DNA of 64,000 nt from Bordetella genomosp. 9 (GTDB lineage Bacteria; Pseudomonadota; Gammaproteobacteria; Burkholderiales; Burkholderiaceae_B): positions 2,976,001-3,040,000 of the forward strand of contig NZ_CP021109.1 in assembly GCF_002119725.1 (NCBI RefSeq), written 5' to 3'. Made by a program: the position numbers and the translations under genes. The notes below the pieces were generated by a model. That model did no database searches and had not been told where the DNA came from. It was given only the letters and a program-made list of their open reading frames with translations. Position 1 is the stretch's first letter. The number at the start of each line of letters is the position of its first letter. Below are positions 8,522-19,566 of this stretch, piece by piece.

Positions 8522-9247
8522 TCAGATTCCTTCAGGTCGATTAAGATTTTTGTCAGGCGCGCGCCGTGCCAGCAGGATCTTCCCGATGACGAGCACCAGG
8601 ATTGCCCCGCAGGCCCCTGCCATCATGGCCAGGCTGTGCTGGGTGGTGCCCAGCGCCGTGTCGATGCGCTCAACGGGCTCTTGCAGGGCCGGGTCGCCGA
8701 CCAGCAGCTCGCCGGCAATGAAGCCCAGCAAGGCGGCGCCGACCCAGACGATGATCGGGAAGCGCTCGATTACCTTGAGCAGCAGCGTGCTGCCGAAAAT
8801 CACCAGCGGGATGCTGATCGCCAGGCCAACCACCAGCAAGGTCGTATCGCCCATCGCGGCGGCGGCCACCGCCACGACGTTGTCCAGGCTCATCACCAGG
8901 TCCGCGATCATGATGGTGCGGATGGCGGAGAGCAGGTTGCCGTGCGACTTGGAGCTGCCGTCGTCCTCGTCTTCCGGCATCAGCAGGGAAACCCCGATAT
9001 AAACCAGCAGGATGGCGCCGATCAGTTTGAGCCAGGGCAGCAGCAGCAGCTTTGCGGCGACCAGGGTCAGCACGATACGCATGATGATGGCGGCGGCCGA
9101 ACCGACAACGATCGCTTTTTTCTGCTGAGCGGGGGGCAGCGAACGCGCGGCGAGCGCAATAACCACGGCGTTATCGCCGGAAAGCAGGATATTGACCCAG
9201 ATGATTTGCAGCAGCGCGAGCCAGAATGCGGCTTGTGTTAATTCCAT
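8522..9247 (-). CDS. TerC-family membrane protein (copy 2)
   Basis: A 241-residue paralogue of the next gene, with the same motifs: SGDNAVVIALAARS (from residue 24) and DLVMSLDNVVAVAA near residue 95, and seven likely membrane spans. Both halves carry the Asp-Asn pair thought to bind metal. It is the first of the TerC pair and is preceded by a long non-coding stretch (9248-9785) holding a TATAAT box on this strand and the phased repeat array. Metal export is the family expectation; the metal is unknown. Confidence 0.9.
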   Translation of the reverse strand: MELTQAAFWLALLQIIWVNILLSGDNAVVIALAARSLPPAQQKKAIVVGSAAAIIMRIVLTLVAAKLLLLPWLKLIGAILLVYIGVSLLMPEDEDDGSSKSHGNLLSAIRTIMIADLVMSLDNVVAVAAAAMGDTTLLVVGLAISIPLVIFGSTLLLKVIERFPIIVWVGAALLGFIAGELLVGDPALQEPVERIDTALGTTQHSLAMMAGACGAILVLVIGKILLARRAPDKNLNRPEGI

Positions 9248-9785
9248 ACTCCTCTTACCTCTATCCCTCAGTGTTTGAAAAGCCGAACCCCGCCCTCACG
9301 CGCATTGCCCGCGCCGTTTTTTAGCGTTGGGGAATGTTGAACATTATATAGATGCAAACCCAAAACATTCAGGTTGCTGTCGGATTTCTGTCGGGAGTTT
9401 GCGGGTTTTTTGTCAGGTTGGATAGCGGCTGCATGCACCGGCGCTTAATACTTTCGTGACGATTTCAATATCCTGACTGATCGCTGAACATATATGCACA
9501 TTGATCCAGCCTAAACGGCTCACACAACTGAATAAGCGCTGAATTACAACTGACTGTTATCTGAATATCCGGCGAATTCGATTCTGAATGAATACTGAAT
9601 TTTTTCTGAATGGAAACTGACTGCTAGCTGGCGGAACGCTGATCGGGCATTCGAAAATACCGCCGGTGAACCTGAGCATTAATCCTGAATATTGACTTGA
9701 ACCCATAACCGTTACGTCGCGTGAAGCGTCGGGCTTGGGACGGGCTGTGAGTATTCCCGCCACACGTTTCCAACACGGCGCCCCG
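9248..9785. other. 538-bp non-coding region upstream of the TerC pair
   Basis: No credible gene. AT-rich compared with its surroundings. It contains a TATAAT hexamer on the minus strand (9343-9348, about 100 bp before the TerC start, no clear -35 box) and the 11-bp phased array described separately (9528-9644). It lies between the end of the lysE-like gene and the start of the TerC gene, so it most likely serves as the TerC regulatory region. Confidence 0.7.
9528..9644. repeat. Array of about eleven 11-bp phased CTGAAT-like repeats
   Basis: CTGAAT or a close variant starts at 9528, 9539, 9550 (CTGACT), 9561, 9572 (GCGAAT), 9584, 9595, 9606, 9617 (CTGACT), 9628 (CTGGCG) and 9639 (CTGATC). Every step is 11 bp except one of 12. 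A further CTGAGC lies at 9672, exactly 33 bp on, and a CTGAAT at 9685. Tandem half-sites about one helical turn apart are the usual binding pattern of OmpR/PhoB-family response regulators. The units have a fixed hexamer and variable 5-base spacers, which argues against a simple minisatellite. Confidence 0.75.
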
Positions 9786-10406
9786 TCACCGACCTGCCCC
9801 GCGCGCGGCCGCGAGCAGGACGCCCAAGCCAACCAGCAGCCCGCCGAACGCGCGGTCTATCAAGTGGCGAAAGGCCAGCAGCCGGTCCCGCAGCGCTCCG
9901 GTCGAAAAGCACAGCGCCACCAGACTGAACCAGGCCATATGCGCCATGGAGATGAAAACGCCATAGCCGATCTGCACCGCCAGTGGCGTCTGCGGCCGCA
10001 CCACCTGCATGAAAAGGCTGACGATGAACACCGTTGTTTTCGGGTTCAGCACATTGGTAAGGAAACCCGTGCGCAGGGCTGCCGCATCGGACAGGGAGGC
10101 CGCGGCGCCGTCGGACGCTGAACCCGCGGGCCTGGCCCGCAGCATTTTCACGCCTAGGCAGACCAGGTAGATGGCGCCCGCCACCTTGATGGCGTTGAAC
10201 AGCCAGAGCGACTGCTGGATCAGCACACCCAGGCCCACGAGGGTGTAGCAGACATGGACGATCACGCCCAGGCCGATACCTAGCGCCGTCAGCACGCCGG
10301 CCCTGCGTGACAACCTCAGACTGTTGCGCGTGACCATCGCGAAGTCAGGGCCAGGGCTGATGACAGCCAACAAGGAGATTGTGATGACAGCTATCAGTTC
10401 GGTCAT
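9786..10406 (-). CDS. LysE/RhtB-family amino-acid exporter
   Basis: A 206-residue inner-membrane protein with about six hydrophobic segments. The N-terminal ISPGPDFAMVTRNSL matches the LysE/RhtB hallmark PGP(D/N). ATG 10406 is chosen because the next upstream codon adds a non-hydrophobic tail that reaches into the promoter region. The family exports amino acids or homoserine lactone-like compounds; the substrate is unknown here. Divergent from a LysR-type regulator gene 63 bp away, the usual arrangement for a regulated exporter. Confidence 0.9.
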   Translation of the reverse strand: MTELIAVITISLLAVISPGPDFAMVTRNSLRLSRRAGVLTALGIGLGVIVHVCYTLVGLGVLIQQSLWLFNAIKVAGAIYLVCLGVKMLRARPAGSASDGAAASLSDAAALRTGFLTNVLNPKTTVFIVSLFMQVVRPQTPLAVQIGYGVFISMAHMAWFSLVALCFSTGALRDRLLAFRHLIDRAFGGLLVGLGVLLAAARGAGR

Positions 10407-10469
10407 GGCGTATCCTGTACAAAAACGGAAACGCCTCATGCTAACGACGCTGGGTCGCGGTGAATAACG

Positions 10470-11393
10470 ATGTTTTCTGACAGGAATGGTGAGTCGGACT
10501 CACCGGTATCGGACGTTCGCCTGCCTTCGCTGCTGGCCTTGCGCTGTTTCGAGACCGCCGCCAGGCTGGAAAATTTCAGCCGCGCAGCGGCCGAGCTTCA
10601 TCTGACCCACGGCGCGGTCAGCCGCGCCGTGCGCCTGCTCGAAGACGAACTTGGCGTGGCGCTGTTCGAGCGGCGCAGCCGGCGCGTGTTCCTCACCGAC
10701 GCCGGCCGGACCCTGGCGCGGGCGGTCGGCAATGGCATGGACCTCATGCGCCGGGCAGTCGCGGACTTGCGCGCCAGCGCCCGCCAGGGGCGCCGCTGGG
10801 TGTTGTCGTGCGAACCGACCCTGCTGATGCGCTGGCTGATTCCGCGCTGGCCGGACTTCCAGGCACGGCATCCGGATATCGACGTGCATCTGGTCGCCGG
10901 CGGCGGGCCATTCTCCTTTTCCAGCGGCATCGACCTGGCCATCCGCCGGGACGATTTCGCCTGGCCCGAGCGCTATCACGTCGAACCGTTGTTTGCGGAG
11001 AAGGTCGGCCCTGTCTGCCGTCCCGACAAGGCGGCGGTCTGGTTCGCTACGGGGAAGACCGGAACCAAACTGAAAGCGGAGACGCCGCGCCTGCATACCC
11101 GTACCCGGCCTGGCGCGTGGCAGGATTGGGCCGCTGCCGCCGGCCAGCCCGCACCCGACACGGCCGGACAGACCTTCGAGCACTTCTATTTGAGCTTGCA
11201 AGCGGCAGTAGCCGGCCTGGGCGTGGCCATCGGCCCTTGGCAGCTGGTGCGAGACGATCTCGACAGCGGTGTGCTGACGGCGCCATTGGGCTTCATCGAG
11301 GACGGTTCGCGCTACTGCCTCCTGGCCCCGCGCCCCTTGCAGCGAGAGAGTCCGCAGGCGGACTTGCTGGCATGGCTGCGGCAAATGGCATAG
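10470..11393 (+). CDS. LysR-family transcriptional regulator (GcvA-like)
   Basis: A 307-residue DNA-binding protein. The winged helix-turn-helix covers about residues 18-78 (LRCFETAARLENFSRAAAEL, HGAVSRAVRLLEDELG), followed by a LysR effector domain. RLPSLLALRCFE with a late SRAVRLLE helix resembles the GcvA/AmpR subgroup. Divergent from the LysE-type exporter, so it probably controls that gene in response to an amino acid. An alternative start (GTG, VSDVRLPSL) a few codons in would be equally compatible with the domain. Confidence 0.9.
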   Translation: MFSDRNGESDSPVSDVRLPSLLALRCFETAARLENFSRAAAELHLTHGAVSRAVRLLEDELGVALFERRSRRVFLTDAGRTLARAVGNGMDLMRRAVADLRASARQGRRWVLSCEPTLLMRWLIPRWPDFQARHPDIDVHLVAGGGPFSFSSGIDLAIRRDDFAWPERYHVEPLFAEKVGPVCRPDKAAVWFATGKTGTKLKAETPRLHTRTRPGAWQDWAAAAGQPAPDTAGQTFEHFYLSLQAAVAGLGVAIGPWQLVRDDLDSGVLTAPLGFIEDGSRYCLLAPRPLQRESPQADLLAWLRQMA

Positions 11394-11429
11394 CTGGAAC
11401 CTGGAATACCGGGCGCAGCCATCACCAAA

Positions 11430-11454
11430 GAAAAACCCGCCACGAGGGCGGGTT
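11430..11454 (-). terminator. Terminator of the sucC-sucD transcript
   Basis: Eight-base stem (aacccgcc 11434-11441, ggcgggtt 11447-11454) followed on the minus strand by TTTTTCTTT, 55 bp past the sucD stop. Confidence 0.8.
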
Positions 11455-11508
11455 CAGGAACCAGGCGGGAGCGGCGTCAGCCGACCCTTCCCGCGGGCAC
11501 TGGGAAAA

Positions 11509-12390
11509 CTACAGCACCGACTTCAGCAGCTTGCCCATTTCGGACGGGTTGCGGGTCGTCCGGATGCCGCAGGCTTCCATGACTTCCAGCTTGGCGTCCG
11601 CCGTGTCCGCGCCGCCCGAGATCAGGGCGCCGGCGTGACCCATGCGCTTCCCGGCAGGCGCCGTGACGCCGGCGATGAAGCCAACCACGGGCTTCTTCAT
11701 ATTGTCCTTGGCCCATTGCGCGGCGTTCACTTCGTCCGGACCGCCGATTTCGCCGATCATGATGACGGCATCGGTGTCGGGATCGTCGTTGAACAGCTTC
11801 AGCACGTCGATGTGCTTCAGGCCGTTGATGGGGTCGCCGCCGATACCCACGGCGCTGGACTGACCCAGGCCGAGTTCGGTCACCTGGGCGACCGCTTCAT
11901 AGGTCAGCGTGCCGGAGCGGCTGACGATGCCGATGCGGCCCTTGCGGTGGATGTGGCCGGGCATGATGCCGATCTTGATTTCATCGGGCGTGATCAGACC
12001 GGGGCAGTTCGGGCCCAGCAGCAGCGTCTTGCTGTTCAGGGCCTTCATGCGGCTCTTCACTTCCAGCATGTCGCGCACGGGAATGCCTTCCGTGATGCAG
12101 ATGGCCAAATCGAGTTCGGCCTCGACCGCTTCCAGGATGGCGGCCGCCGCGCCGGCGGGCGGCACGTAGATCACCGAAACGGTGGCGCCCGTCTGGGCCT
12201 TGGCTTCCTTGACGGAAGCGTAGATGGGAATGCCTTCAAAGTCCTCGCCCGCTTTCTTCGGGTTCACGCCCGCCACGAAAGCGGCTTTGCCGTTGGCATA
12301 GTCGCGGCACATACGGGTATGGAACTGGCCCGTTTTGCCGGTGATGCCCTGGGTGATGACCTTGGTGTCCTTGTTGATCAGAATCGACAT
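11509..12390 (-). CDS. sucD: Succinyl-CoA ligase, alpha subunit
   Basis: Catalyses with SucC the conversion of succinyl-CoA to succinate with ATP or GTP formation in the TCA cycle. The 293-residue sequence has the CoA-binding [19 protein letters not shown] at 16-34 and the phosphohistidine loop [14 protein letters not shown], His252 being the phosphorylated residue. Starts 21 bp after the sucC stop on the same strand. Full length and ordinary. Confidence 0.97.
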   Translation of the reverse strand: MSILINKDTKVITQGITGKTGQFHTRMCRDYANGKAAFVAGVNPKKAGEDFEGIPIYASVKEAKAQTGATVSVIYVPPAGAAAAILEAVEAELDLAICITEGIPVRDMLEVKSRMKALNSKTLLLGPNCPGLITPDEIKIGIMPGHIHRKGRIGIVSRSGTLTYEAVAQVTELGLGQSSAVGIGGDPINGLKHIDVLKLFNDDPDTDAVIMIGEIGGPDEVNAAQWAKDNMKKPVVGFIAGVTAPAGKRMGHAGALISGGADTADAKLEVMEACGIRTTRNPSEMGKLLKSVL

Positions 12391-12411
12391 TTATGAATCC
12401 TTGGCAAATGC

Positions 12412-13572
<1,161 letters not shown>

Positions 13573-13582
13573 GTGTTACCTG

Positions 13583-14179
13583 TCAGGTCGTATGAGAAAA
13601 AAGAGAAGAATCGGATGCGGCATCGCCGGCGGAGGCATCGCCGGCATACCACTTGGGGTAGTACTTGAGGACCACGGGCCCCTCGGTACTGAGCGCATGG
13701 CAGCCGTCCAGCTGGAACGGCCGCTTGCCGGCATCGGGTGTTTCCCGGCGCCGGCTGGCCATGCTCTGGATGGCGGCCGTGGGCAGCACCTGCGACAGCT
13801 CCGTCATGTGGGTACAGCCCGCGACGCGGGCGAAACGGGCCTTGACCTGTTGACGAAAACCTTTCACCAGGTTCATGCCAACCAGGTCCTGGTAGGCGCT
13901 TTCGATGCTGGTGCAGTGCTCGCCATAGGGCGCCGCATCATAGACGGCCTGCGCGGCCACGATGGTGTAGTCGCCATCGATGGTGATGCGCAGGTGCATA
14001 TGATGTATGGGGTCGCCGGCCCGCATGATTTCGCCCGCATGCTTGACGAAGTCATAGGGCTTGACATCGATGAGTTCGGCCTCGATGTCCCACAAACCGT
14101 CGTCGCGCGCATAGCCTTGCACGCGAATCGAGCGCGTGTGCAGCGGTTTGCGGGGAACTTGCGGCGGGGGCAAAGGCAT
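13583..14179 (-). CDS. DUF2889-family protein
   Basis: A 198-residue soluble protein beginning [20 protein letters not shown]. Central segments such as [17 protein letters not shown] and [21 protein letters not shown] match the DUF2889 pattern. The function of the family is not known to me. From recall, a DUF2889 gene often sits between recX and sucC in related genomes, which supports the call. The longer frame to 14326 is rejected because its extra part crosses the metE terminator. Confidence 0.85.
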   Translation of the reverse strand: MPLPPPQVPRKPLHTRSIRVQGYARDDGLWDIEAELIDVKPYDFVKHAGEIMRAGDPIHHMHLRITIDGDYTIVAAQAVYDAAPYGEHCTSIESAYQDLVGMNLVKGFRQQVKARFARVAGCTHMTELSQVLPTAAIQSMASRRRETPDAGKRPFQLDGCHALSTEGPVVLKYYPKWYAGDASAGDAASDSSLFSHTT

Positions 14180-14240
14180 TGCTATCCAAGGTTGCTGCAA
14201 GGCAACAAAACCTTCAAAGTATAGCGCACGGCGTCCGCCG

Positions 14241-14279
14241 AAAAAAACGGGGCCGGCCCCCCTCGTGGAGCCGGCCCCG
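14241..14279 (-). terminator. Terminator of metE
   Basis: Ten-base GC stem (cggggccggc 14248-14257, gccggccccg 14270-14279) followed by seven T on the minus strand (aaaaaaa, 14241-14247). It sits 15 bp past the metE stop. Confidence 0.9.
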
Positions 14280-14294
14280 GATTCATGGGCCGTT

Positions 14295-16589
14295 TCAGAC
14301 GGCGGTGCGAAGCTGCCGTGCCGCATCCACCATGGCGACGAGCGCGGCCTCCGTCTCCGGCCAGGCCCGCGTCTTCAAGCCGCAGTCGGGATTCACCCAC
14401 AGGCGCTCCCGCGGCAGCCGGCCTGCTGCCCTGCGCATCAGCTGAACCATCCAATCGACGTCCGGCACGTTTGGCGAATGGATGTCGTAGACCCCCGGCC
14501 CGATATCGTTGGGATAACGGAAGTCTTCGAAGGCCTTGAGCAATTCCATATTGGAACGAGATGTCTCGATGGTGATGACGTCCGCATCCATGGCCGCGAT
14601 CGATTCGATGATGTCGTTGAACTCCGCATAGCACATATGGGTGTGGATCTGCGTGTCCTCGCCCACGCCGCTGGTGCACAACCGGAAGCAGTCGACCGCC
14701 CATTCCAGATAGGCGCCCCAATCGGCCCGCCGCAACGGCAGGCCTTCCCGGATGGCGGGCTCGTCGATCTGGATAACCCGGATACCGGCCTTTTCCAGGT
14801 CCACGACCTCGTCGCGCAGCGCCAGCGCCAGCTGCCGGCACGTTTGTTCGCGCGGCTGGTCATCGCGCACGAAGGACCATTGCAGAATCGTGACCGGTCC
14901 GGTCAGCATGCCTTTTACCGGCTTGTCCGTCAGCGACTGTGCGTAGGAAGACCACCCTACCGTCATGGGAGCGGGCCGGGCGACGTCGCCAAAAATAACG
15001 GGCGGCTTCACGCAGCGCGAGCCATAGCTTTGCACCCATCCGTTCCGGGTAAAGGCAAAACCGGCCAGCAGTTCACCGAAATACTCGACCATGTCGTTGC
15101 GTTCGGGCTCGCCATGCACCAGCACGTCCAGCCCGATCTTTTCCTGAAATCGGATGACGGCCTCGATTTCTTTCCGGATGGCAGCTTCATACGCGGCATC
15201 GCTGATGGCGCCGGCCTTCCAGTCGCGCCGGAGCGCGCGGATTTCCGCGGTTTGTGGGAAGGATCCGATGGTCGTGGTCGGGAAGTGGGGCAAGCGCAGG
15301 GCCTGCTGCTGACGTTCGATGCGCTGGGCAAACGGAGCGCGGGAACGCGAAATTTCGGCGCAGGCCGCCATCCGTTTCGCCACCATGGGATTGTGGATAC
15401 GAGGCGACTGGGCGCGGCTGGCCAGCGCCGCGCGCTGCTCGCGCAAGGCCTCCTGATCCGCGGCGGACGCCGTGCCGTCCAGCGTCCGCGCGAGCACGCG
15501 GACTTCGTCCAGCTTCTGCACGGCGAAAGACAGCCAGCTCTTGAGCTCTGCATCCAGCTCGGTCTCGAAGGCCAGATCCACCGGGACATGCAGCAACGAG
15601 CACGAGGGCGCAATCCACAAGCGCTCGCCCAGCGCCTGCTTGGCCGGGGCCAGGGCCCGCAGGGCGGCGTCCAGGTCGCCGCGCCAGATATTGCGGCCGT
15701 TGACGATGCCGGCCGAAAGCACTTTGTCTGGACCGATCGCCTGCAGGACGGCAGGCAGCTGGTCGGGCGCGCGCACGAGGTCAACATGCAGCCCAGCCAC
15801 GGGCAGCGAAGCCGCGGTGGACAAATTGTCCTGCAGGCCGTCGAAGTACGTGGCGACCATCACCTTGACGGCGCCGGCGCTCAGCCGATGGTAGGTCTTG
15901 GCATAGGCGTCACGCCAAGCCGCGGGCAAATCCAGGGCCAGGATGGGCTCATCGATCTGCACCCACTCGACGCCCAGCGCCGCAATCCGCCGCAGCACCT
16001 CCAGATACACGGGCAGCAAACCTTCCAACAGCGTCAGCTTGGCCGGGTCGCCCGCCCCCGTATAGGCGTCGCCCTTGCCAAGCCACAGCCAGGTCAGCGG
16101 GCCCGGTATGACCGGCTTGACGCGATGACCGAGTTTCGTCGCTTCCTCGATCTGGTCGAACAGCGCCTCGCGCGAGATACGAAAGCGCTGGGACGGCGTC
16201 AGCTCGGGGACGATGTAGTGATAGTTGGTATCGAACCACTTGGTCATCTCGCAAGCGGCAGCCGGGGTGCCGGTCGGGGCCCGGCCCCGCGCCATGCGAA
16301 ACAGCGTATCCAACCCGACCGCCTGATCGGCCGGCTGGCCGAAGCGGGCGGGAACGGCGCCCAGCAAGGTCGTCCATTCCAGCACGTGGTCGTACCAGGC
16401 GAAGTCGCCGACGGGAAGCAGGTCCAACCCGGCGTCGGCCTGGATTTTCCAGTGCCGCGCGCGCAGCTCGCGTCCGACGGTTTCCAGCTCGCCCAGCGAG
16501 GACTTGCCGGCCCAATACGCTTCCAGCGCCCGTTTCAGTTCGCGCTGCGCCCCGATCCGCGGGAAACCGAGATTATGAATAGTCGTCAT
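14295..16589 (-). CDS. metE: Cobalamin-independent methionine synthase
   Basis: Transfers a methyl group from 5-methyltetrahydropteroyltri-glutamate to homocysteine, forming methionine without B12. The 764-residue length is normal. The N-terminal barrel starts [21 protein letters not shown]; the C-terminal barrel holds the zinc ligands His651 and Cys653 (HTHMCYAEF), Glu675 (ITIETSRS) and Cys736 (NPDCGLKTR). Divergent from metR across 137 bp, so activation by MetR with homocysteine is expected. It is a single-gene unit with its own promoter and terminator. Confidence 0.97.
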   Translation of the reverse strand: MTTIHNLGFPRIGAQRELKRALEAYWAGKSSLGELETVGRELRARHWKIQADAGLDLLPVGDFAWYDHVLEWTTLLGAVPARFGQPADQAVGLDTLFRMARGRAPTGTPAAACEMTKWFDTNYHYIVPELTPSQRFRISREALFDQIEEATKLGHRVKPVIPGPLTWLWLGKGDAYTGAGDPAKLTLLEGLLPVYLEVLRRIAALGVEWVQIDEPILALDLPAAWRDAYAKTYHRLSAGAVKVMVATYFDGLQDNLSTAASLPVAGLHVDLVRAPDQLPAVLQAIGPDKVLSAGIVNGRNIWRGDLDAALRALAPAKQALGERLWIAPSCSLLHVPVDLAFETELDAELKSWLSFAVQKLDEVRVLARTLDGTASAADQEALREQRAALASRAQSPRIHNPMVAKRMAACAEISRSRAPFAQRIERQQQALRLPHFPTTTIGSFPQTAEIRALRRDWKAGAISDAAYEAAIRKEIEAVIRFQEKIGLDVLVHGEPERNDMVEYFGELLAGFAFTRNGWVQSYGSRCVKPPVIFGDVARPAPMTVGWSSYAQSLTDKPVKGMLTGPVTILQWSFVRDDQPREQTCRQLALALRDEVVDLEKAGIRVIQIDEPAIREGLPLRRADWGAYLEWAVDCFRLCTSGVGEDTQIHTHMCYAEFNDIIESIAAMDADVITIETSRSNMELLKAFEDFRYPNDIGPGVYDIHSPNVPDVDWMVQLMRRAAGRLPRERLWVNPDCGLKTRAWPETEAALVAMVDAARQLRTAV

Positions 16590-16626
16590 GGAATCCAGGA
16601 ATTAAACGAAGATTTCTCAAGCTTGG

Positions 16627-16655
16627 CATTCTGCGCGCGTTTCTTGTTGAGTCAA
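16627..16655 (-). promoter_or_regulatory. Likely sigma-70 promoter of metE
   Basis: On the minus strand TTGACT (16655-16650), a 17-bp spacer and AGAATG (16632-16627), placing the start of transcription about 30 bp before the metE ATG. Confidence 0.6.
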
Positions 16656-16678
16656 AATCAATGTTTGCATCGATTTCA

Positions 16679-16697
16679 TGAACAACGCTCATATAAT
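16679..16697 (+). promoter_or_regulatory. metR -10 box with overlapping candidate MetR site
   Basis: TATAAT at 16692-16697 lies 30 bp before the metR ATG with no good -35 box. TGAACAACGCTCA (16679-16691) fits the MetR pattern TGAA-N5-TTCA with one mismatch and overlaps the spacer, consistent with autorepression. A site-by-site test would be needed to confirm it. Confidence 0.45.
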
Positions 16698-16726
16698 GCG
16701 AGCGATATCCAGAGAACCGTGACGCC

Positions 16727-17689
16727 ATGCTCGAAATCCGCCACCTTGAAACCCTCGCCGCCATCCGGGATGGCGGGAGCCTGCAGGAAGCGGCGGAGCG
16801 GCTGCATTTGACGCAGTCCGCGCTGTCGCACCAACTGCGCGAGCTGGAGGCCCGATTGGGGACACCGCTGCTCAACCGGCGCACCCGTCCCGCCCGGCTC
16901 ACCACGGCTGGTTTGCGCGTGCTGGCGCTGGCCGATGAAGTACTGCCCCGGCTGCGGGCGACCGAACGGGAATTGCAGCGCCTGGCTGCGGGTCGAACCG
17001 GCCGGCTGCACCTGGCGATCGAATGCCACTCCTGCTTTCAATGGCTGATGCCCGCGTTGGACGCTTTCCGTGCGCAATGGCCGGAGGTGGCGCTGGACCT
17101 GTCCGCGGCCTTTTCCTTTGCGCCCTTCCCCGCGCTGCTGCGCGGCGATCTGGATCTGGTGATCACATCGGATCCGCAGAACCTGGAAGCAATAGAGTAT
17201 GTGCCCCTGTTCGGGTATGAACTCGTGCTGGCCGTCGCGGAATCCCATCCCTTCGCGACGCAGCGCTACATTCGTGCGGAGCAGCTGGAAGACCAGACGC
17301 TTATTACCTATCCAGTGGACCGGCAGCGGCTGGATGTGTTCACGGCGTTTCTCGATCCCGCGGACGTCGAACCCGCCGCGGTGCGCAAGGCCGAATTGAC
17401 GCCGATCATTGCCCAGCTGGTCGCCAGCAATCGTGGCGTGGCCGCTTTGCCCAACTGGGCGCTTACCGAGTATCTGGGACAAGGCTGGCTGAAGGTCTGC
17501 CGCCTGGGGCCGCAAGGCGTTTGGCGCACCCTATACGCCGCCATCCGCCAGGAGGATGCCGACGCACCCTTCATCAAGGATTTTTTGAGCATTGCCCGCG
17601 ATGTGAGCTTCCGCACTTTGTCGGGGATCAAGTCCGCCGCTTCGCAGTCCGCTGCCACATCAAGGACCGAGGCCAGGCAAACCCACTGA
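16727..17689 (+). CDS. metR: LysR-family regulator of methionine synthesis
   Basis: A 320-residue protein. The winged helix-turn-helix is at residues 1-60 (LEIRHLETLAAIRDGGSLQE, QSALSHQLRELEARLG) and the effector domain follows, with AIECHSCFQWLMPAL, a block typical of MetR. MetR uses homocysteine as co-inducer. Divergent position next to metE is the classic arrangement. The last 25 residues (Ser/Ala/Thr-rich) exceed the usual end and are probably disordered. Confidence 0.92.
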   Translation: MLEIRHLETLAAIRDGGSLQEAAERLHLTQSALSHQLRELEARLGTPLLNRRTRPARLTTAGLRVLALADEVLPRLRATERELQRLAAGRTGRLHLAIECHSCFQWLMPALDAFRAQWPEVALDLSAAFSFAPFPALLRGDLDLVITSDPQNLEAIEYVPLFGYELVLAVAESHPFATQRYIRAEQLEDQTLITYPVDRQRLDVFTAFLDPADVEPAAVRKAELTPIIAQLVASNRGVAALPNWALTEYLGQGWLKVCRLGPQGVWRTLYAAIRQEDADAPFIKDFLSIARDVSFRTLSGIKSAASQSAATSRTEARQTH

Positions 17690-17708
17690 GATCCAGCTTC
17701 GCGTTGGG

Positions 17709-18233
17709 TCAGTCTTCCCGTTCGTCGCCCAGGACGCGGCGTATGATGTCGTGGGCAAAGCCACGGCCCGCCAGAAACCGCGCTTGCTTGGCATATGCGG
17801 CACGATCGGCGGGGCGTTCCGCAAAGCGCTTCGCCCATACCGCCCAGGCGCGCTCGTATTCGGTCGCTCGCAAGCTTTCACGCAGCTCGCCGATCTGCGC
17901 TTCGTCCACGCCATGCTGACGCAACTCCTGAACGATGCGTGCCGCGCCTTGCTTTTCCGCGCGGCGATGGACCAGGCTTTCGGCAAAACGACGAGTGGAG
18001 AGCCACCCTTCCCGCTCCAGGTCGTCCAGCATGCGCTCAATAGCGGACGGGTCCTCGGTATAGCGAGCCAGCTTGCGCGCCAACTCGGACCGGGCGTATT
18101 CGCGGCGCGATAGAAAACCGACGGCGCGAGCCTTCAAGGAAGGCCCGCGCCGTTCATCGCGGTTCACCGCAGAATCCATGTCCGGATCCGTCGTGGCGCC
18201 CATGGCGGATCTGTCGTCCCTGCGGTCGGCCAC
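17709..18233 (-). CDS. recX: Regulatory protein RecX
   Basis: Binds RecA filaments and limits their growth. The 174-residue protein is mostly helical with three repeated three-helix modules; LKARAVGFLSRREYARSELA and FLAGRGFAHDIIRRVL are typical first and last blocks. A hydrophilic N-terminal tail of about 28 residues precedes them. It starts 27 bp after recA on the same strand and shares the SOS promoter. Convergent with metR (stops 19 bp apart). Confidence 0.93.
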   Translation of the reverse strand: MADRRDDRSAMGATTDPDMDSAVNRDERRGPSLKARAVGFLSRREYARSELARKLARYTEDPSAIERMLDDLEREGWLSTRRFAESLVHRRAEKQGAARIVQELRQHGVDEAQIGELRESLRATEYERAWAVWAKRFAERPADRAAYAKQARFLAGRGFAHDIIRRVLGDERED

Positions 18234-18260
18234 GTCTTCGCCCCGGCTTGCCGCTTATCG

Positions 18261-19319
<1,059 letters not shown>

Positions 19320-19374
19320 GAAATGTCCTGTCTAGCGTTTGTCTAGCGATGGGTTCGGCGGATTATGGCACCCA

Positions 19375-19404
19375 ATCATACTGTACGTATAAACAGTATG
19401 ACAA
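19375..19404 (-). promoter_or_regulatory. recA promoter overlapped by a LexA (SOS) box
   Basis: CTGT-N8-ACAG at 19381-19396 is a perfect SOS-box core and has matching flanks (TACTGT...ACAGTA). On the minus strand TTGTCA (19404-19399), an 18-bp spacer and TATGAT (19380-19375) form a promoter whose spacer is filled by the box, so LexA would block RNA polymerase directly. It starts about 55 bp before the recA ATG. Confidence 0.9.
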
Positions 19405-19566
19405 TATCTTCCGCGTTATCCCGTGTGGGCAAGGGATGGCGCCAATGGCAGAATCGAACGGAGGAGGAGGAGACCGCCGGCCGACAAAAACCAGGACCGC
19501 CGGAGGGCGGCCGAAAAGGGGCCGCCCGCTGTGCTCCGTGCCATAACGATTCGAGGAGCCTGCCCA

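Noticed and set aside
9248-9360. yybP-ykoY (manganese) riboswitch before the TerC genes
   Set aside because: TerC genes are often under it, but I could not find the conserved loop sequences in this stretch. A covariance-model search would settle it.
9528-9700. The array as a CRISPR
   Set aside because: Repeats are 6 bp with 5-bp spacers and no cas genes nearby; not a CRISPR layout.
16590-16726. Cobalamin or SAM riboswitch before metE
   Set aside because: The metE-metR gap is only 137 bp and is filled by promoters; no conserved riboswitch elements are visible.
14136-16811. 891-codon plus-strand frame opposite DUF2889 and metE
   Set aside because: It is a shadow of metE; high-GC genes commonly give long antisense frames. 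Composition is Arg/Gln/His-rich with no domain and metE is complete on the other strand.
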